Both the position numbers and the translations under genes were made by a program. A stretch of DNA of 64,000 nt from Microbacterium thalassium. Its GTDB lineage: Bacteria > Actinomycetota > Actinomycetes > Actinomycetales > Microbacteriaceae. The DNA lies in the NCBI RefSeq assembly GCF_014208045.1, contig NZ_JACHML010000001.1, positions 3,038,001 through 3,102,000 on the forward strand, in the 5' to 3' direction. The notes beneath the pieces are model-generated. The model made no database searches. It was not told where the DNA came from and was given only the letters and a program-made list of their open reading frames with translations. This document shows, one piece after another, positions 24,652-33,234 of the stretch; the first letter of the stretch is position 1; each line of letters opens with the position of its first letter.

Positions 24652-27600
24652 CGATGGGCTGCGTGTCGCCGTCGGCGGCCGCCTGCTCGGCGGGCACGCC
24701 GAGCAGGCCCGCGATGCGAGCGGCGACCCCGGCGGGATCGCTGTACAGGTCGAACGAGTGCACGCGCACATAGTGCCACCCGAGCCTGCGCAGGATCTGC
24801 GGCCGTAGCCGCAGCGACTCCCGCAGCGATTCGCCGATCGTCTCCGGGTCGCTCTCGACGACGACGGCCCGCCCGTCCGCCTGAGCGACCAGGGGCAGCA
24901 GTCCGCGGTAGTGCACGTCGACCGAGACGCCCAGGCGCCGCAGCTCCCGTGCGAGGGCGAGCGTGAGCGGGTCGGCGAGGTCTTCCAGTCGCGCATCCCG
25001 GGCGCGGGCGGCGAGTCCGCCGAGGATCGACATGAGGGTCGCCGCGCCGTACTCGAGGCGTCCGTCGTCGAACGCGGAGGGCCGGATGGACGACACGATC
25101 ACCATGGACCGGCGCGCGCGGGTCATCCCCACCGTCAGCAGCCGCTCGCCGTCCGGCGTCGACAGGTCGCCGAAGTCGCTGAGGACGCGGCCGTGGCGTG
25201 TGAGCCCGTAGCCGAGCGAGAACACCACGCGGTCGCGGCTCTCGGCCACCGACTCCTCGAGGGTCAGCACGGCGAACGGCTCCGCGGTCGCGCGCGAGAC
25301 GAAGTCGGCGACGTCGGAGCGTCCGGCGAACGCCGACTCGATGGCCGCGCGTATCCGGTGCGCGTGACGCGCGCTCGCGGTGACGACCATCAGCGACTCG
25401 GAGCCGCGGTTGACGGCGTGCTCCACGACGAGCGTCACCACGCGCGCCACCTCGGCGTCGGGGCTCTCGACGGCCCCCGTCACCGGGTCGGGGACGCCGC
25501 TGCCGCCTTCGACGTAGTCGACGCTCAGGCTGCCGCGCCCGAGGTACGAGCCCGCCCACGGCAGCGACACCAGCTCGCCGCCGTAGAACGCCTCGTTGAC
25601 GAGTTCGGCGAGGTCCTCTCCCCCGGCGCGATAGCTGCGCGTGAGCGTCTCGACCGGCAGCAGCTCGGCGAGGCGCTCGAACACGCTCGTGCTGTCGAAC
25701 GGGACGTCCTCCTCGGCGTCTTCGGCCGGGCGGGTGCGCGAATGCGCGGGCGCGACCTCGAAGGGCGTCGGCTTCTGGGTGACGGGGTCTCCGAAGGCGA
25801 CGACCTGGCGGGCGCGGCGGAGCGCCGGCGCGGCCTCGGCGAGGCAGATCGCGGCGGCGTCCGCGATGATCACGACGTCGAACTCGGGGTCGTCGGGAAT
25901 CCTCGGGACGTCGTACGGCGAGGCCAGCCACACCGGCGCGAGGGTCCGCATGAGCGTCGGCGCGACGTGCGCGAGCTGCCGCGGGTCGCTCCCGCCGGCC
26001 TTGAGCGCGGCCTTGAGGGCTTCGGCTTCGCCGGGCTCGTCGACGATCCCGATGCGCCACTGCGTCGCCAGCTGGTTGGCCAGCAGCGGTCCCGACGCGG
26101 CGGCGTGCGCCTCGTCGACGAGCCGGAAGTCGCGTTCGAGCCGGTCGACCACCGAGGTGTTCGCCCCCAGCAGGGCACGGTCGGTGTGCAGCAGGTGCTC
26201 CAGCGCCGACTGCCACCACGCGAACTCGAGCTCGTCGGCGACGGCCTCTTCGGGCACGTGGCGCACCGACAGCTCGGTCAGCAGGTGCTCGAGCCCGAGC
26301 CCGGCGAGCTCGGTGCGCAGCGCGGCTCGCTCGCGGAGGTTGGTGAAGACGTCCGAGTCGGCGGCGAGCGCCGCGAGGGTCCGGACGAGCTCGGCGACCG
26401 GCAGGTGGGCGAGGCGGTCGGGGCCGGATCGCCCGAGCACGCGGTCGAGCTCGGCGAGCTCGGCGTCGACGCGCTGCCACGCCACGTGCACATCGGCGAG
26501 GCCGATCGGCACCTCGGGGGCGACGCCGGCGTCGACGTAGCGCTGCCACTGCGTGCGCTGGTGCTGGACGCGCAGGAGCGCCTCGTGCATGTCGGAGATG
26601 TGCACGCCCGGCCGGATGTACTCGCGCGTGAGGCGCCGCAGCCGGCGGCGGTTCGCGCCCGTCATCGACGGCGCATCGCGACGCGGACCGTTGGCCTGGA
26701 TGAGCTCGGCGAGGGGCCGCTCGAACACCGTGAGGCTGAAGCGGTCGAGCGAGTCGCGCACACCCTGGAGGAGCGCGATGTACTCGCCCATCTCGGCGAT
26801 CGTGCCGAACGGCCGCATGCGCGTCTGACCGACCAGCTCGTAGCCGCGCTCGAGCAGCGTCGGCACCGCCGAGCGGTGGAGCTTGCCCGCGAGGGCGTGG
26901 GTCTCGCGCGCCTGCTCGGTCGTCGAGAACGACACGCCGTACCAGGGCGAGTCGTCGGGGCCGAAGCGGAACTCGCCGAGGCGGGCCGCCTGACGCAGCT
27001 TCTCGGCGGCGTCCGCGCGGATGGCGGCGAGCTTCTGCAGCGTCCCCGCGTCGAAGCGCGCCGTCGTGCTCGGCGCCGGTGAAGCCCCGGCCAGTCGTGA
27101 CAGCGCCGCGAGGACGTCGAGCATCGAGACGTCGAGGTCCGGATGCCGCGCCGTGACGGCGCTTCGGTAGTCGCGCAGCACGGTCCGCAGGCGCACGAGC
27201 GCGTCGTCGATCTCGGCGACCTTCGGCGCCGTCGCCTTCTCGTTGCGGCCGATCGCGCGGATGAGGTCGCGCTGCACTTGCCGGGGCGAGACCGCCAGAC
27301 CCGGGAGGCCGATCCCGCTCAGGCGGTGCCGCACGCCCTCGAGCGTCGAGCGACGGGCGCTGACGACGAGCACGCGCTTGCCCTCGCGCACGAGCGAGCC
27401 GATGGCGTTGATGACGGTCTGGGTTCCGCCCGTGCCGGGGAGGGTGTGGACGAGCAGGGACTGGCCGGCGGCGATGCGCGCGAGGACGCGCTCCTGCTCG
27501 GCGTCGGCGTCCAGCAGCAGGGTGTCGGCGGCGGGAGGCCTGCTGTCGGCGTCGGGCGCGGTCGGCGCATTGCGGCGGATCGCGAAGGTCTCCCGATCGC

Positions 27601-28342
27601 GGTGGTGCCCGGCGAGCGCGTTGAGCACCGGGTGGTCGAGGTCGCCCGCGTCGCGCGACATCCCCGCCGCGATGTCGGCGAAGCTCGACACCAGCAGGCG
27701 CGGGCGGACCGAGTAGCTGTCGATCCCCGCCGTCACGGCGCGCAGCCGATCGATCACGGGCTGCGGCTGGAACACGCCGCGGGAGTGCGCGAGGGCGGCG
27801 AGCGCGGCGCCGTCCAGCTCGATCCCGAATTGCTCGCGCAGCGCCCGCACGAGCTCGGGGTTGACGGCGAACGAGCCCTGGAGCATCAGCTCGAAGTCGG
27901 CGTGGTGGCGGCGGATCGCGAGCGGGCGCAGCAGCACCGGCGCGGTGGACGTCGCCTCTCCGGCCTGCCAGGACGCCAGGCCCACAGCCAGGTGCACCGC
28001 CTCGAGCCCGCGGGTGGTGCGCAGCTCGACGTTCTTGGCCGTGATGCGCTCGGCGGCCAGGCGCGCGTTGCGCAGCGCCACCTCGTCGCGGAACAGATTC
28101 GACAGCAGCGTCGATCGGCCCGTCAGGAACTGCGGCAGGCTGCCGGGGTGGGCGTGGGTGATGTCGATGGCCGCGTCGTCGCGCTCCGAGAAGCGGACGA
28201 GGGTCGAGCGGCCGCCCAGCATCGCCGTCTCGCGCCGGATGCGATCGCGTTCGGCGTCGGCGACGTGCACCACCACGGCATCGCCCTCGGCGAGTCCGAG
28301 GGTGCCGGGCGTCACCTCGGCGCCGTCCTGCGCGCCGGCCAC
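24638..28342 (-). CDS. Large helicase-like protein with MTES_1575-type nuclease domain; Walker motifs degraded
   Basis: 1,234 residues. The N-terminal 280 residues resemble DUF4011-like modules (AVGLASW... APVLLRPLAI). An SF1-helicase-like core follows, but Walker A reads PGTGGTQT (302-309, no Lys) and Walker B reads VVIIADAAAI without the Asp-Glu pair. GDPVTQ (motif III) and TVGMTRARRSM (motif VI) remain. The C-terminus (VVVESDP...LRRLGWHYVRVHSFDLYSDP) matches the MTES_1575/Vsr-like nuclease fold. The GTG at 28342 follows AGAGGGA. Larger related proteins act in antiphage or DNA-processing systems; this one may bind DNA without hydrolysing ATP. Confidence 0.82.
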   Translation of the reverse strand: MAGAQDGAEVTPGTLGLAEGDAVVVHVADAERDRIRRETAMLGGRSTLVRFSERDDAAIDITHAHPGSLPQFLTGRSTLLSNLFRDEVALRNARLAAERITAKNVELRTTRGLEAVHLAVGLASWQAGEATSTAPVLLRPLAIRRHHADFELMLQGSFAVNPELVRALREQFGIELDGAALAALAHSRGVFQPQPVIDRLRAVTAGIDSYSVRPRLLVSSFADIAAGMSRDAGDLDHPVLNALAGHHRDRETFAIRRNAPTAPDADSRPPAADTLLLDADAEQERVLARIAAGQSLLVHTLPGTGGTQTVINAIGSLVREGKRVLVVSARRSTLEGVRHRLSGIGLPGLAVSPRQVQRDLIRAIGRNEKATAPKVAEIDDALVRLRTVLRDYRSAVTARHPDLDVSMLDVLAALSRLAGASPAPSTTARFDAGTLQKLAAIRADAAEKLRQAARLGEFRFGPDDSPWYGVSFSTTEQARETHALAGKLHRSAVPTLLERGYELVGQTRMRPFGTIAEMGEYIALLQGVRDSLDRFSLTVFERPLAELIQANGPRRDAPSMTGANRRRLRRLTREYIRPGVHISDMHEALLRVQHQRTQWQRYVDAGVAPEVPIGLADVHVAWQRVDAELAELDRVLGRSGPDRLAHLPVAELVRTLAALAADSDVFTNLRERAALRTELAGLGLEHLLTELSVRHVPEEAVADELEFAWWQSALEHLLHTDRALLGANTSVVDRLERDFRLVDEAHAAASGPLLANQLATQWRIGIVDEPGEAEALKAALKAGGSDPRQLAHVAPTLMRTLAPVWLASPYDVPRIPDDPEFDVVIIADAAAICLAEAAPALRRARQVVAFGDPVTQKPTPFEVAPAHSRTRPAEDAEEDVPFDSTSVFERLAELLPVETLTRSYRAGGEDLAELVNEAFYGGELVSLPWAGSYLGRGSLSVDYVEGGSGVPDPVTGAVESPDAEVARVVTLVVEHAVNRGSESLMVVTASARHAHRIRAAIESAFAGRSDVADFVSRATAEPFAVLTLEESVAESRDRVVFSLGYGLTRHGRVLSDFGDLSTPDGERLLTVGMTRARRSMVIVSSIRPSAFDDGRLEYGAATLMSILGGLAARARDARLEDLADPLTLALARELRRLGVSVDVHYRGLLPLVAQADGRAVVVESDPETIGESLRESLRLRPQILRRLGWHYVRVHSFDLYSDPAGVAARIAGLLGVPAEQAAADGDTQPIDVHE

Positions 28343-28541
28343 GACGCTTCCCTCTGCTCGCCACACACGTGCCACAGTAAGCGCCGACCCGTCACCGGCC
28401 TCGCAGGCGGGCCGAGTTTCGCGGGATTGCGGACTCGTGCGCTGATCAGCCGTTCCTCCCCAGCCGGCCCGGGGGGGAGCCAGCGTGCACAGGCCGCTCG
28501 ACCGGGCGACGTCCGACGCCGCGGCACTCCAGGATGGACGC

Positions 28542-29069
28542 ATGGAATCCGCGATGCAGTTCAGCACGGCCCGCTCGCCCATCGGCGACATCGTCATCGT
28601 GACGGCCGAGGACCACGTCGTGTGGCTGCATCCGGCGCACGGGTCCGTCGAGGACGACCTCGCCCACGTCGCGCAGACGTTCCGGGCCGACATCCGGCAC
28701 GAGAGGACGGATGCGGCCGCCGCCGCGATCGACCAGCTGGACGGCTACTTCGCCGGCGACGTGCGCGAATTCGACGTGCCGCTGGACTGGCGGCTGGTGA
28801 AGGGGTTCACGCGGGAGGCGCTTCAGGCGGTGTGCGGGATCCCGTACGGCGAGACCGCGGGCTACGGCGAGGTGGCGATCCTCGCCGGGCGGCCGCGAGC
28901 CGCGCGGGCGGTGGGTACGGCGTGCGCGAACACGCCGTTCTCGCTCGTGGTCCCGGTGCACCGCGTCGTGCGGGCGGACGGCACGCTCGGCGAATACGGG
29001 GGACGGCCGGAGCTCAAGCGGTACCTCATCGACCTGGAGCAGGGCGCGGATCCCCGCCTCGGCGGCTGA
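28542..29069 (+). CDS. O6-alkylguanine-DNA alkyltransferase homologue lacking the catalytic Cys
   Basis: 175 residues with both an N-terminal MGMT-like domain and the C-terminal DNA-binding domain (FTREALQAVCGIPYGETAGYGEVA, ARAVGTACANTPFSLVVP, then HRVV...LGEYGG). The active-site PCHR motif reads P-V-H-R: residue 139 is Val (codon GTG), so it cannot take up an alkyl group. Alkyltransferase-like proteins carry Trp or Ala at this place and flag lesions for nucleotide-excision repair. Val with a full-length N-domain is unusual. The ATG at 28542 follows CAGGAT by 6 nt. It is divergent from the helicase-like gene. Confidence 0.88.
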   Translation: MESAMQFSTARSPIGDIVIVTAEDHVVWLHPAHGSVEDDLAHVAQTFRADIRHERTDAAAAAIDQLDGYFAGDVREFDVPLDWRLVKGFTREALQAVCGIPYGETAGYGEVAILAGRPRAARAVGTACANTPFSLVVPVHRVVRADGTLGEYGGRPELKRYLIDLEQGADPRLGG

Positions 29070-29090
29070 CGAGGCGGCCCCGCACGCGGA

Positions 29091-29127
29091 GCCGCGGCCC
29101 GGGAAGGAGCGCTCCCCGGGCCGCGGC
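29091..29127. terminator. Bidirectional terminator between the MGMT-like gene and actP
   Basis: Stem GCCGCGGCCCGGG / CCCGGGCCGCGGC (13 bp, perfect) with an 11-nt loop lies between two convergent genes and serves both. Confidence 0.85.
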
Positions 29128-29140
29128 GTGACGGATCCCC

Positions 29141-30763
29141 CTAGTGATGCGTCGCCTTCTCGGCGCCGAAGCCGGTGAGCGAGCGCACCTCCATCTCCGC
29201 CGCCTTGCGCGGGTCCTCTCCCTTGTGGGAGATGATCGACCCGAGCCAGCCCAGGAAGAACCCGAGCGGGATCGACACGATGCCCGGGTTGTTCAGCGGC
29301 CAGATCGCCGTGCCGACGTCTCGGAAGACGCTCGTGGGCGTGCCCCAGAACACCGGCGACAGCACGATGAGGATGATGGCGGCCGCGAGACCCCCGTACA
29401 TGCTCCACACCGCGCCGCGCGTGGTGAAGCGGCGCCAGAACAGCGAGTAGATGATCGTCGGCAGGTTGGCCGAGGCGGCGACCGCGAAGGCCAGCGCGAC
29501 GAGGAACGCCACGTTCTGACCCTGCACCCCGATGCCGCCGAGGATCGCCAGCACACCGATCACGATCACCGTGCGACGGGCGACCTTGACCTCGCCGTCC
29601 GGCTTGACGTTCCCCTTCTTCCACACGTTCGCGTAGATGTCATGGGCGAACGAGGCCGCCGCCGTGATCGTGAGGCCGGCGACGACCGCGAGGATCGTCG
29701 CGAACGCGACCGCCGAGATGAACCCGAGCAGGAGCGGTCCGCCGAGCGCGTTGGCCAGCAGAGGTGCGGCGGCGTTGACGCCGCCGGGCGCCGCGAGGAT
29801 GGTGTCCGCGCCCACGAGCGAGCCGGCCCCGTAGCCGAGGACGAGCGTGAGCAGGTAGAACAGGCCGATCAGCCAGATCGCCCACACCACCGAGCGACGC
29901 GCCTCCTTGGCCGTGGGCACGGTGTAGAAGCGCATCAGCACGTGCGGCAGACCCGCGGTGCCGAGCACCAGCGCGATCGCGAGCGAGATGAAGTCCCACG
30001 GGTTCGAGCCGTACTTCAGGCCCGGCGCGAGGATCGCGTCGGCCGGGTCGCTCGTCGAGGCGGCCACCGCGCTCTCGAGCAGCGTGTTGAGGCTGAACCC
30101 GTTGAGCGCGAGCACCCACACCGTCATCGCCAGCGCACCGCCGATGAGCAGGAACGCCTTGACGATCTGCACCCACGTGGTGCCCTTCATGCCGCCGATG
30201 AGCACGTAGACGATCATGAGGACGCCGACGACGGCGACGACGATGGACTGCCCGAGCTGGTCGTTGATCCCCAGCAGCAGAGCCACGAGTCCGCCGGCGC
30301 CCGCCATCTGCGCGAGCAGGTAGAACAGGCACACCGCGAGGGTGGTGATCGCCGCCGCCATGCGCACGGGGCGCTCCTTGAGACGGAACGACAGGACGTC
30401 GGCCATCGTGAACTTGCCCGTGTTGCGCATCAGCTCGGCCACGAGCAGCAGCGCGACCAGCCACGCCACGAGGAAGCCGATGGAGTAGAGGAATCCGTCG
30501 TAGCCGTTGACGGCGATCGCGCCGACGATCCCGAGGAAGGACGCCGCCGACAGGTAGTCGCCCGAGATGGCGAAGCCGTTCTGCGGCCCGGTGAAGCTGC
30601 GGCCGGCCGCGTAGTAGTCCGCGGCCGACTTGTTGTTGCGGCTGGCCCGGAGCACGATGAACAGCGTCACGGCGACGAACGCCGCGAAGATGGAGATGTT
30701 CAGGATCGGATTGTTCTCGACCGTCTGCACGGCGGCATCGACGGCGGCGAAGACGTCGTTCAC
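29141..30763 (-). CDS. actP: Cation/acetate (solute:sodium) symporter
   Basis: 540 residues and about 13 membrane helices of the SSS family. AADYYAAGRSFTGPQNGFAISGDYLSAASFLGIVGAIAVNGYDGF near the N-terminus is typical of ActP/MctC-type monocarboxylate permeases. It imports acetate and related short acids with a cation. The GTG start (30763) overlaps the stop of the DUF485 gene and has GGAGGG within that gene's end. The divergent RamA-like regulator suggests control by carbon source. Confidence 0.93.
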   Translation of the reverse strand: MNDVFAAVDAAVQTVENNPILNISIFAAFVAVTLFIVLRASRNNKSAADYYAAGRSFTGPQNGFAISGDYLSAASFLGIVGAIAVNGYDGFLYSIGFLVAWLVALLLVAELMRNTGKFTMADVLSFRLKERPVRMAAAITTLAVCLFYLLAQMAGAGGLVALLLGINDQLGQSIVVAVVGVLMIVYVLIGGMKGTTWVQIVKAFLLIGGALAMTVWVLALNGFSLNTLLESAVAASTSDPADAILAPGLKYGSNPWDFISLAIALVLGTAGLPHVLMRFYTVPTAKEARRSVVWAIWLIGLFYLLTLVLGYGAGSLVGADTILAAPGGVNAAAPLLANALGGPLLLGFISAVAFATILAVVAGLTITAAASFAHDIYANVWKKGNVKPDGEVKVARRTVIVIGVLAILGGIGVQGQNVAFLVALAFAVAASANLPTIIYSLFWRRFTTRGAVWSMYGGLAAAIILIVLSPVFWGTPTSVFRDVGTAIWPLNNPGIVSIPLGFFLGWLGSIISHKGEDPRKAAEMEVRSLTGFGAEKATHH

Positions 30764-31113
30764 TTCGATCCCTCCAGCTGCTGCTCGAGCTCGTCGCGGA
30801 TCTCCTCGGAGAGCGGGTCGAGCTTCCGGTTCGCGAACGACACGTAGCCCATCGTGATCGCGAACGTCGTCACGAACTGGCCGAGTCCGAGGAGGAGCCC
30901 GACATTGATCAGGCCCCACACGGGCTGCGCCATGAACTCCGGCGCGAAGGACGACAGCAGGACGTAGGCGAAGTACCAGACGAGGAACGCGATCGCCATC
31001 GGGAAGACGAACCCGCGCTGGCGGCGCTTGAGTTCGATGAACCGCGGCGAGGACTCCTCCGCGACGTAGTCGACCTCGCCCGGCGGGACGGGTTCGATGC
31101 GTGTTTCGGACAT
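30760..31113 (-). CDS. DUF485 membrane protein, partner of ActP
   Basis: 117 residues with two transmembrane helices (FPMAIAFLVWYFAYVLLSSF and VWGLINVGLLLGLGQFVTTF) preceded by the RFIELKRRQRGF segment of DUF485/YjcH proteins. Genes of this family almost always sit directly before actP. The start has a perfect AAGGAGG ribosome-binding site. The stop overlaps the actP start, so a fixed ratio of the two is likely. It may assist or gate the symporter. Confidence 0.9.
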   Translation of the reverse strand: MSETRIEPVPPGEVDYVAEESSPRFIELKRRQRGFVFPMAIAFLVWYFAYVLLSSFAPEFMAQPVWGLINVGLLLGLGQFVTTFAITMGYVSFANRKLDPLSEEIRDELEQQLEGSK

Positions 31114-31135
31114 GTGGCCTCCTTGCCAGCTGCCG

Positions 31136-31220
31136 GAGTGCACCGTCGCACTCTCGGGGTATTCCCGGGTCGGCGCTGCCTGCCCCGGTGGTATGGTCGA
31201 CGCTACGAAAGGCGGCGAAG
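31136..31220. promoter_or_regulatory. Shared control region of actP operon and RamA-like regulator
   Basis: The 136-bp divergent gap holds an inverted repeat GAGTGC-N6-GCACTC (31136-31153) and G/C runs of the kind RamA binds: CGGGGT near 31155-31160 and ACCCCCG near 31217. A -10-like TATGGT (31192-31197) faces the regulator gene. Corynebacterial RamA sites are described as A/C/T-G(4-6)-T/C or the complement, which these match. Binding itself is inferred. Confidence 0.5.
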
Positions 31221-31249
31221 AGGCCGTCACCCCCGGAAGTAGGTAGTGC

Positions 31250-32113
31250 GTGGACGCGCAGGCCGGCAAGGACGAGGACGCACAGGCGGTGGCCGATGCG
31301 GTGGCGGAGCTCGCCCGGCGCACCCGCTTCCCCGTCGCCTTCGGCGGTCTCGCGCGGGGTGACGCCATCACCGTGACCAGCGTCCAGGGCGCCCGCACGC
31401 ACCACCTCGACGGCCTGGTCGTCGAGGCCACCCGCGGACTCGGCGGACGCGCGTTCGTCGAGAAGCGACCCCGGCTCGCCGTCGACTACCGCACGTCGCG
31501 CTCCATCACGCACGACTACGACCGTCCCGTGCTCTCGGAGGGCATCTCCACCCTGTTCGCGGTGCCGGTCATCGTCGCGGGGCGATCACGCGGCGTGCTC
31601 TACTGCGGTTCGTGGGGCCAGTCCACCGTCGGCGACGTCGTCGCCCGGCCCGCCTTCGCCGTCGCGCAGGAGCTCGCCACCGAGCTGCGCGTGCGCGACG
31701 AGGTCCGCCGCCGGCTCGCCGCGATGCCGCCTGCTCCGGCATCGGTCGCACCGCTGGCGCCGGCCGTGCAGGAGGAGCTGCGTGAGAGCTTCGCCGAGCT
31801 GCGCAGCCTCGCGGCCGCCGTCACCGACGCCTCCCTGCGCGACCGGCTCGCCCAGCTCGAGCAGCGGCTCACCTCGATCTCGCGTCCCGCGGACGCGCTC
31901 GCGCCGGACGGAGCCGGCGTGAGGCTGTCGCCGCGCGAGACGGACGTGCTGGCGTGCGCCGCCCTCGGCTCGACGAACGGCGAGATCGCCGCGACGCTCC
32001 AGCTCAAAGAGGTGACGGTCAAGTCGTACCTGCAGTCGGCGATGGCCAAGCTCGACGCATCGACGCGGCACGCCGCCGTCGCGAAGGCGCGCCGCGCCGG
32101 CATCCTGCCCTGA
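31250..32113 (+). CDS. LuxR-type regulator with GAF-like domain, RamA-like
   Basis: 287 residues. A GAF-like sensor domain (residues about 10-150; GLGGRAFVEKRPRLAVDYR ... ISTLFAVPVIVAGRSRGVLYCG) is joined by a helical linker to a C-terminal LuxR HTH (LSPRETDVLACAALGSTNGEIAATLQLKEVTVKSYLQSAMAKL). Length, domain order and position beside the acetate permease match RamA, the corynebacterial master regulator of acetate metabolism. It probably activates the divergent DUF485-actP genes. The GTG at 31250 is the first start in the conserved frame. Confidence 0.82.
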   Translation: MDAQAGKDEDAQAVADAVAELARRTRFPVAFGGLARGDAITVTSVQGARTHHLDGLVVEATRGLGGRAFVEKRPRLAVDYRTSRSITHDYDRPVLSEGISTLFAVPVIVAGRSRGVLYCGSWGQSTVGDVVARPAFAVAQELATELRVRDEVRRRLAAMPPAPASVAPLAPAVQEELRESFAELRSLAAAVTDASLRDRLAQLEQRLTSISRPADALAPDGAGVRLSPRETDVLACAALGSTNGEIAATLQLKEVTVKSYLQSAMAKLDASTRHAAVAKARRAGILP

Positions 32114-32146
32114 CCCCGAGGCCGCGGGTTCGCTTCACAGCGCCCG

Positions 32147-32187
32147 CATAGGATCGGGCGGATTCCTCAGGCTGCCCATAGGCCGCG
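32147..32187 (+). promoter_or_regulatory. 11-bp direct-repeat element upstream of the glycosidase-VTC operon
   Basis: CTCAGG (32166) and CATAGG (32177) are exactly 11 bp apart, and another CATAGG lies at 32147. The same hexamer family recurs with 11-bp spacing at 34273-34300 inside the operon. Such spacing is typical of OmpR/PhoB-type response-regulator half-sites. Confidence 0.5.
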
Positions 32188-32226
32188 GCGACGGCCCGGA
32201 CAGGCGCGGCGCGTAGCCATGGATGC

Positions 32227-33234
32227 ATGGACCGCTCGCATCGCCCTCGCCGCCGCCGTCGGCGCACCGTCATCCTGTCCTCGACCCTCGCCCTGCTGCT
32301 GACCGTCGGCGGGACCGCCGCCTGGGCGGCGGACCGCTACCTCGTCGAACACGTCGAGATCGCGGACGTGTCGGCCTACGAAGCGGCGAACGCCGGCGCC
32401 GAGTCGGCCTCGGCCGACTCGGATGCCGACGACGGCACGGCGGCCGATGCGAGCACGGATGCCGCGGCCGAGGTGGTCGTGACCGACACGAGCTACACCG
32501 ACGGATCGACGACGATCACGCTGTCGACGGTGACGTCGGGCTCGGGCGATTCCACGGTGACGTACTACGTCGCCGACGTCGTGCTCTCGGATGCGACGGC
32601 TCTGCGGAGCGCTTTCGCGAAGGACCAGTTCGGCGAGAACATCACCGAGCTGACCAGTGAGATCGCCGAGGACAACGGCGCGATCCTGGCGATCAACGGC
32701 GACTACTACGGCTTCCGCGACACCGGGATCGTGATCCGCAACGGTGTCGTGTATCGCGACGAACCGGCGCGCGAGGGTCTCGTCTTCTACGCCGACGGCA
32801 CCGTGGCGGTGTACGACGAGACCGAGACCTCGGCGGAGGAGCTGCTCGCCGACGGAGCCTGGAACACCCTCAGCTTCGGTCCGGCGATCGTCGAGGACGG
32901 CGCGGTCGTCTCGGGCATCGACCAGGTCGAGATCGACACCAACTTCGGCAATCACTCGATCCAGGGCGATCAGCCCCGCACCGCGGTCGGTGTGATCGAC
33001 GAGAACCACCTCGTGTTCGTGGTCGTCGACGGACGCCAGTCGGGATACAGCGCGGGAGTGACGCTGCCCGAGCTGGCCGAGATCATGGTCTCGCTCGGCG
33101 CCTCGACCGCCTACAACCTCGACGGCGGCGGCTCGTCCACCATGTACTTCAACGGCGAGGTCGTGAACTCCCCGTCCAATGGCGGCGAGCGCGCGACCAG
33201 CGACATCCTCTACATCGCGGGGGCCGACTCGTGA
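32227..33234 (+). CDS. Phosphodiester glycosidase (NAGPA-domain) protein, membrane-anchored
   Basis: 335 residues. An Arg-rich N-terminus and one transmembrane/signal segment (VILSSTLALLLTVGGTAAWA) put the rest outside the cell. An Asp/Ala/Ser-rich linker (about 50-85) precedes the NAGPA domain with GAILAINGDYYGFRDTGIVIRNG, FGNHSIQGDQPRTAVGV and AYNLDGGGSSTMYFNGEVVN. Family members cleave sugar-phosphodiester bonds such as GlcNAc-1-P-6-Man. It could trim a phosphate-linked glycan made by the following genes. Its stop overlaps the start of the glycosyltransferase. Confidence 0.9.
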   Translation: MDRSHRPRRRRRRTVILSSTLALLLTVGGTAAWAADRYLVEHVEIADVSAYEAANAGAESASADSDADDGTAADASTDAAAEVVVTDTSYTDGSTTITLSTVTSGSGDSTVTYYVADVVLSDATALRSAFAKDQFGENITELTSEIAEDNGAILAINGDYYGFRDTGIVIRNGVVYRDEPAREGLVFYADGTVAVYDETETSAEELLADGAWNTLSFGPAIVEDGAVVSGIDQVEIDTNFGNHSIQGDQPRTAVGVIDENHLVFVVVDGRQSGYSAGVTLPELAEIMVSLGASTAYNLDGGGSSTMYFNGEVVNSPSNGGERATSDILYIAGADS

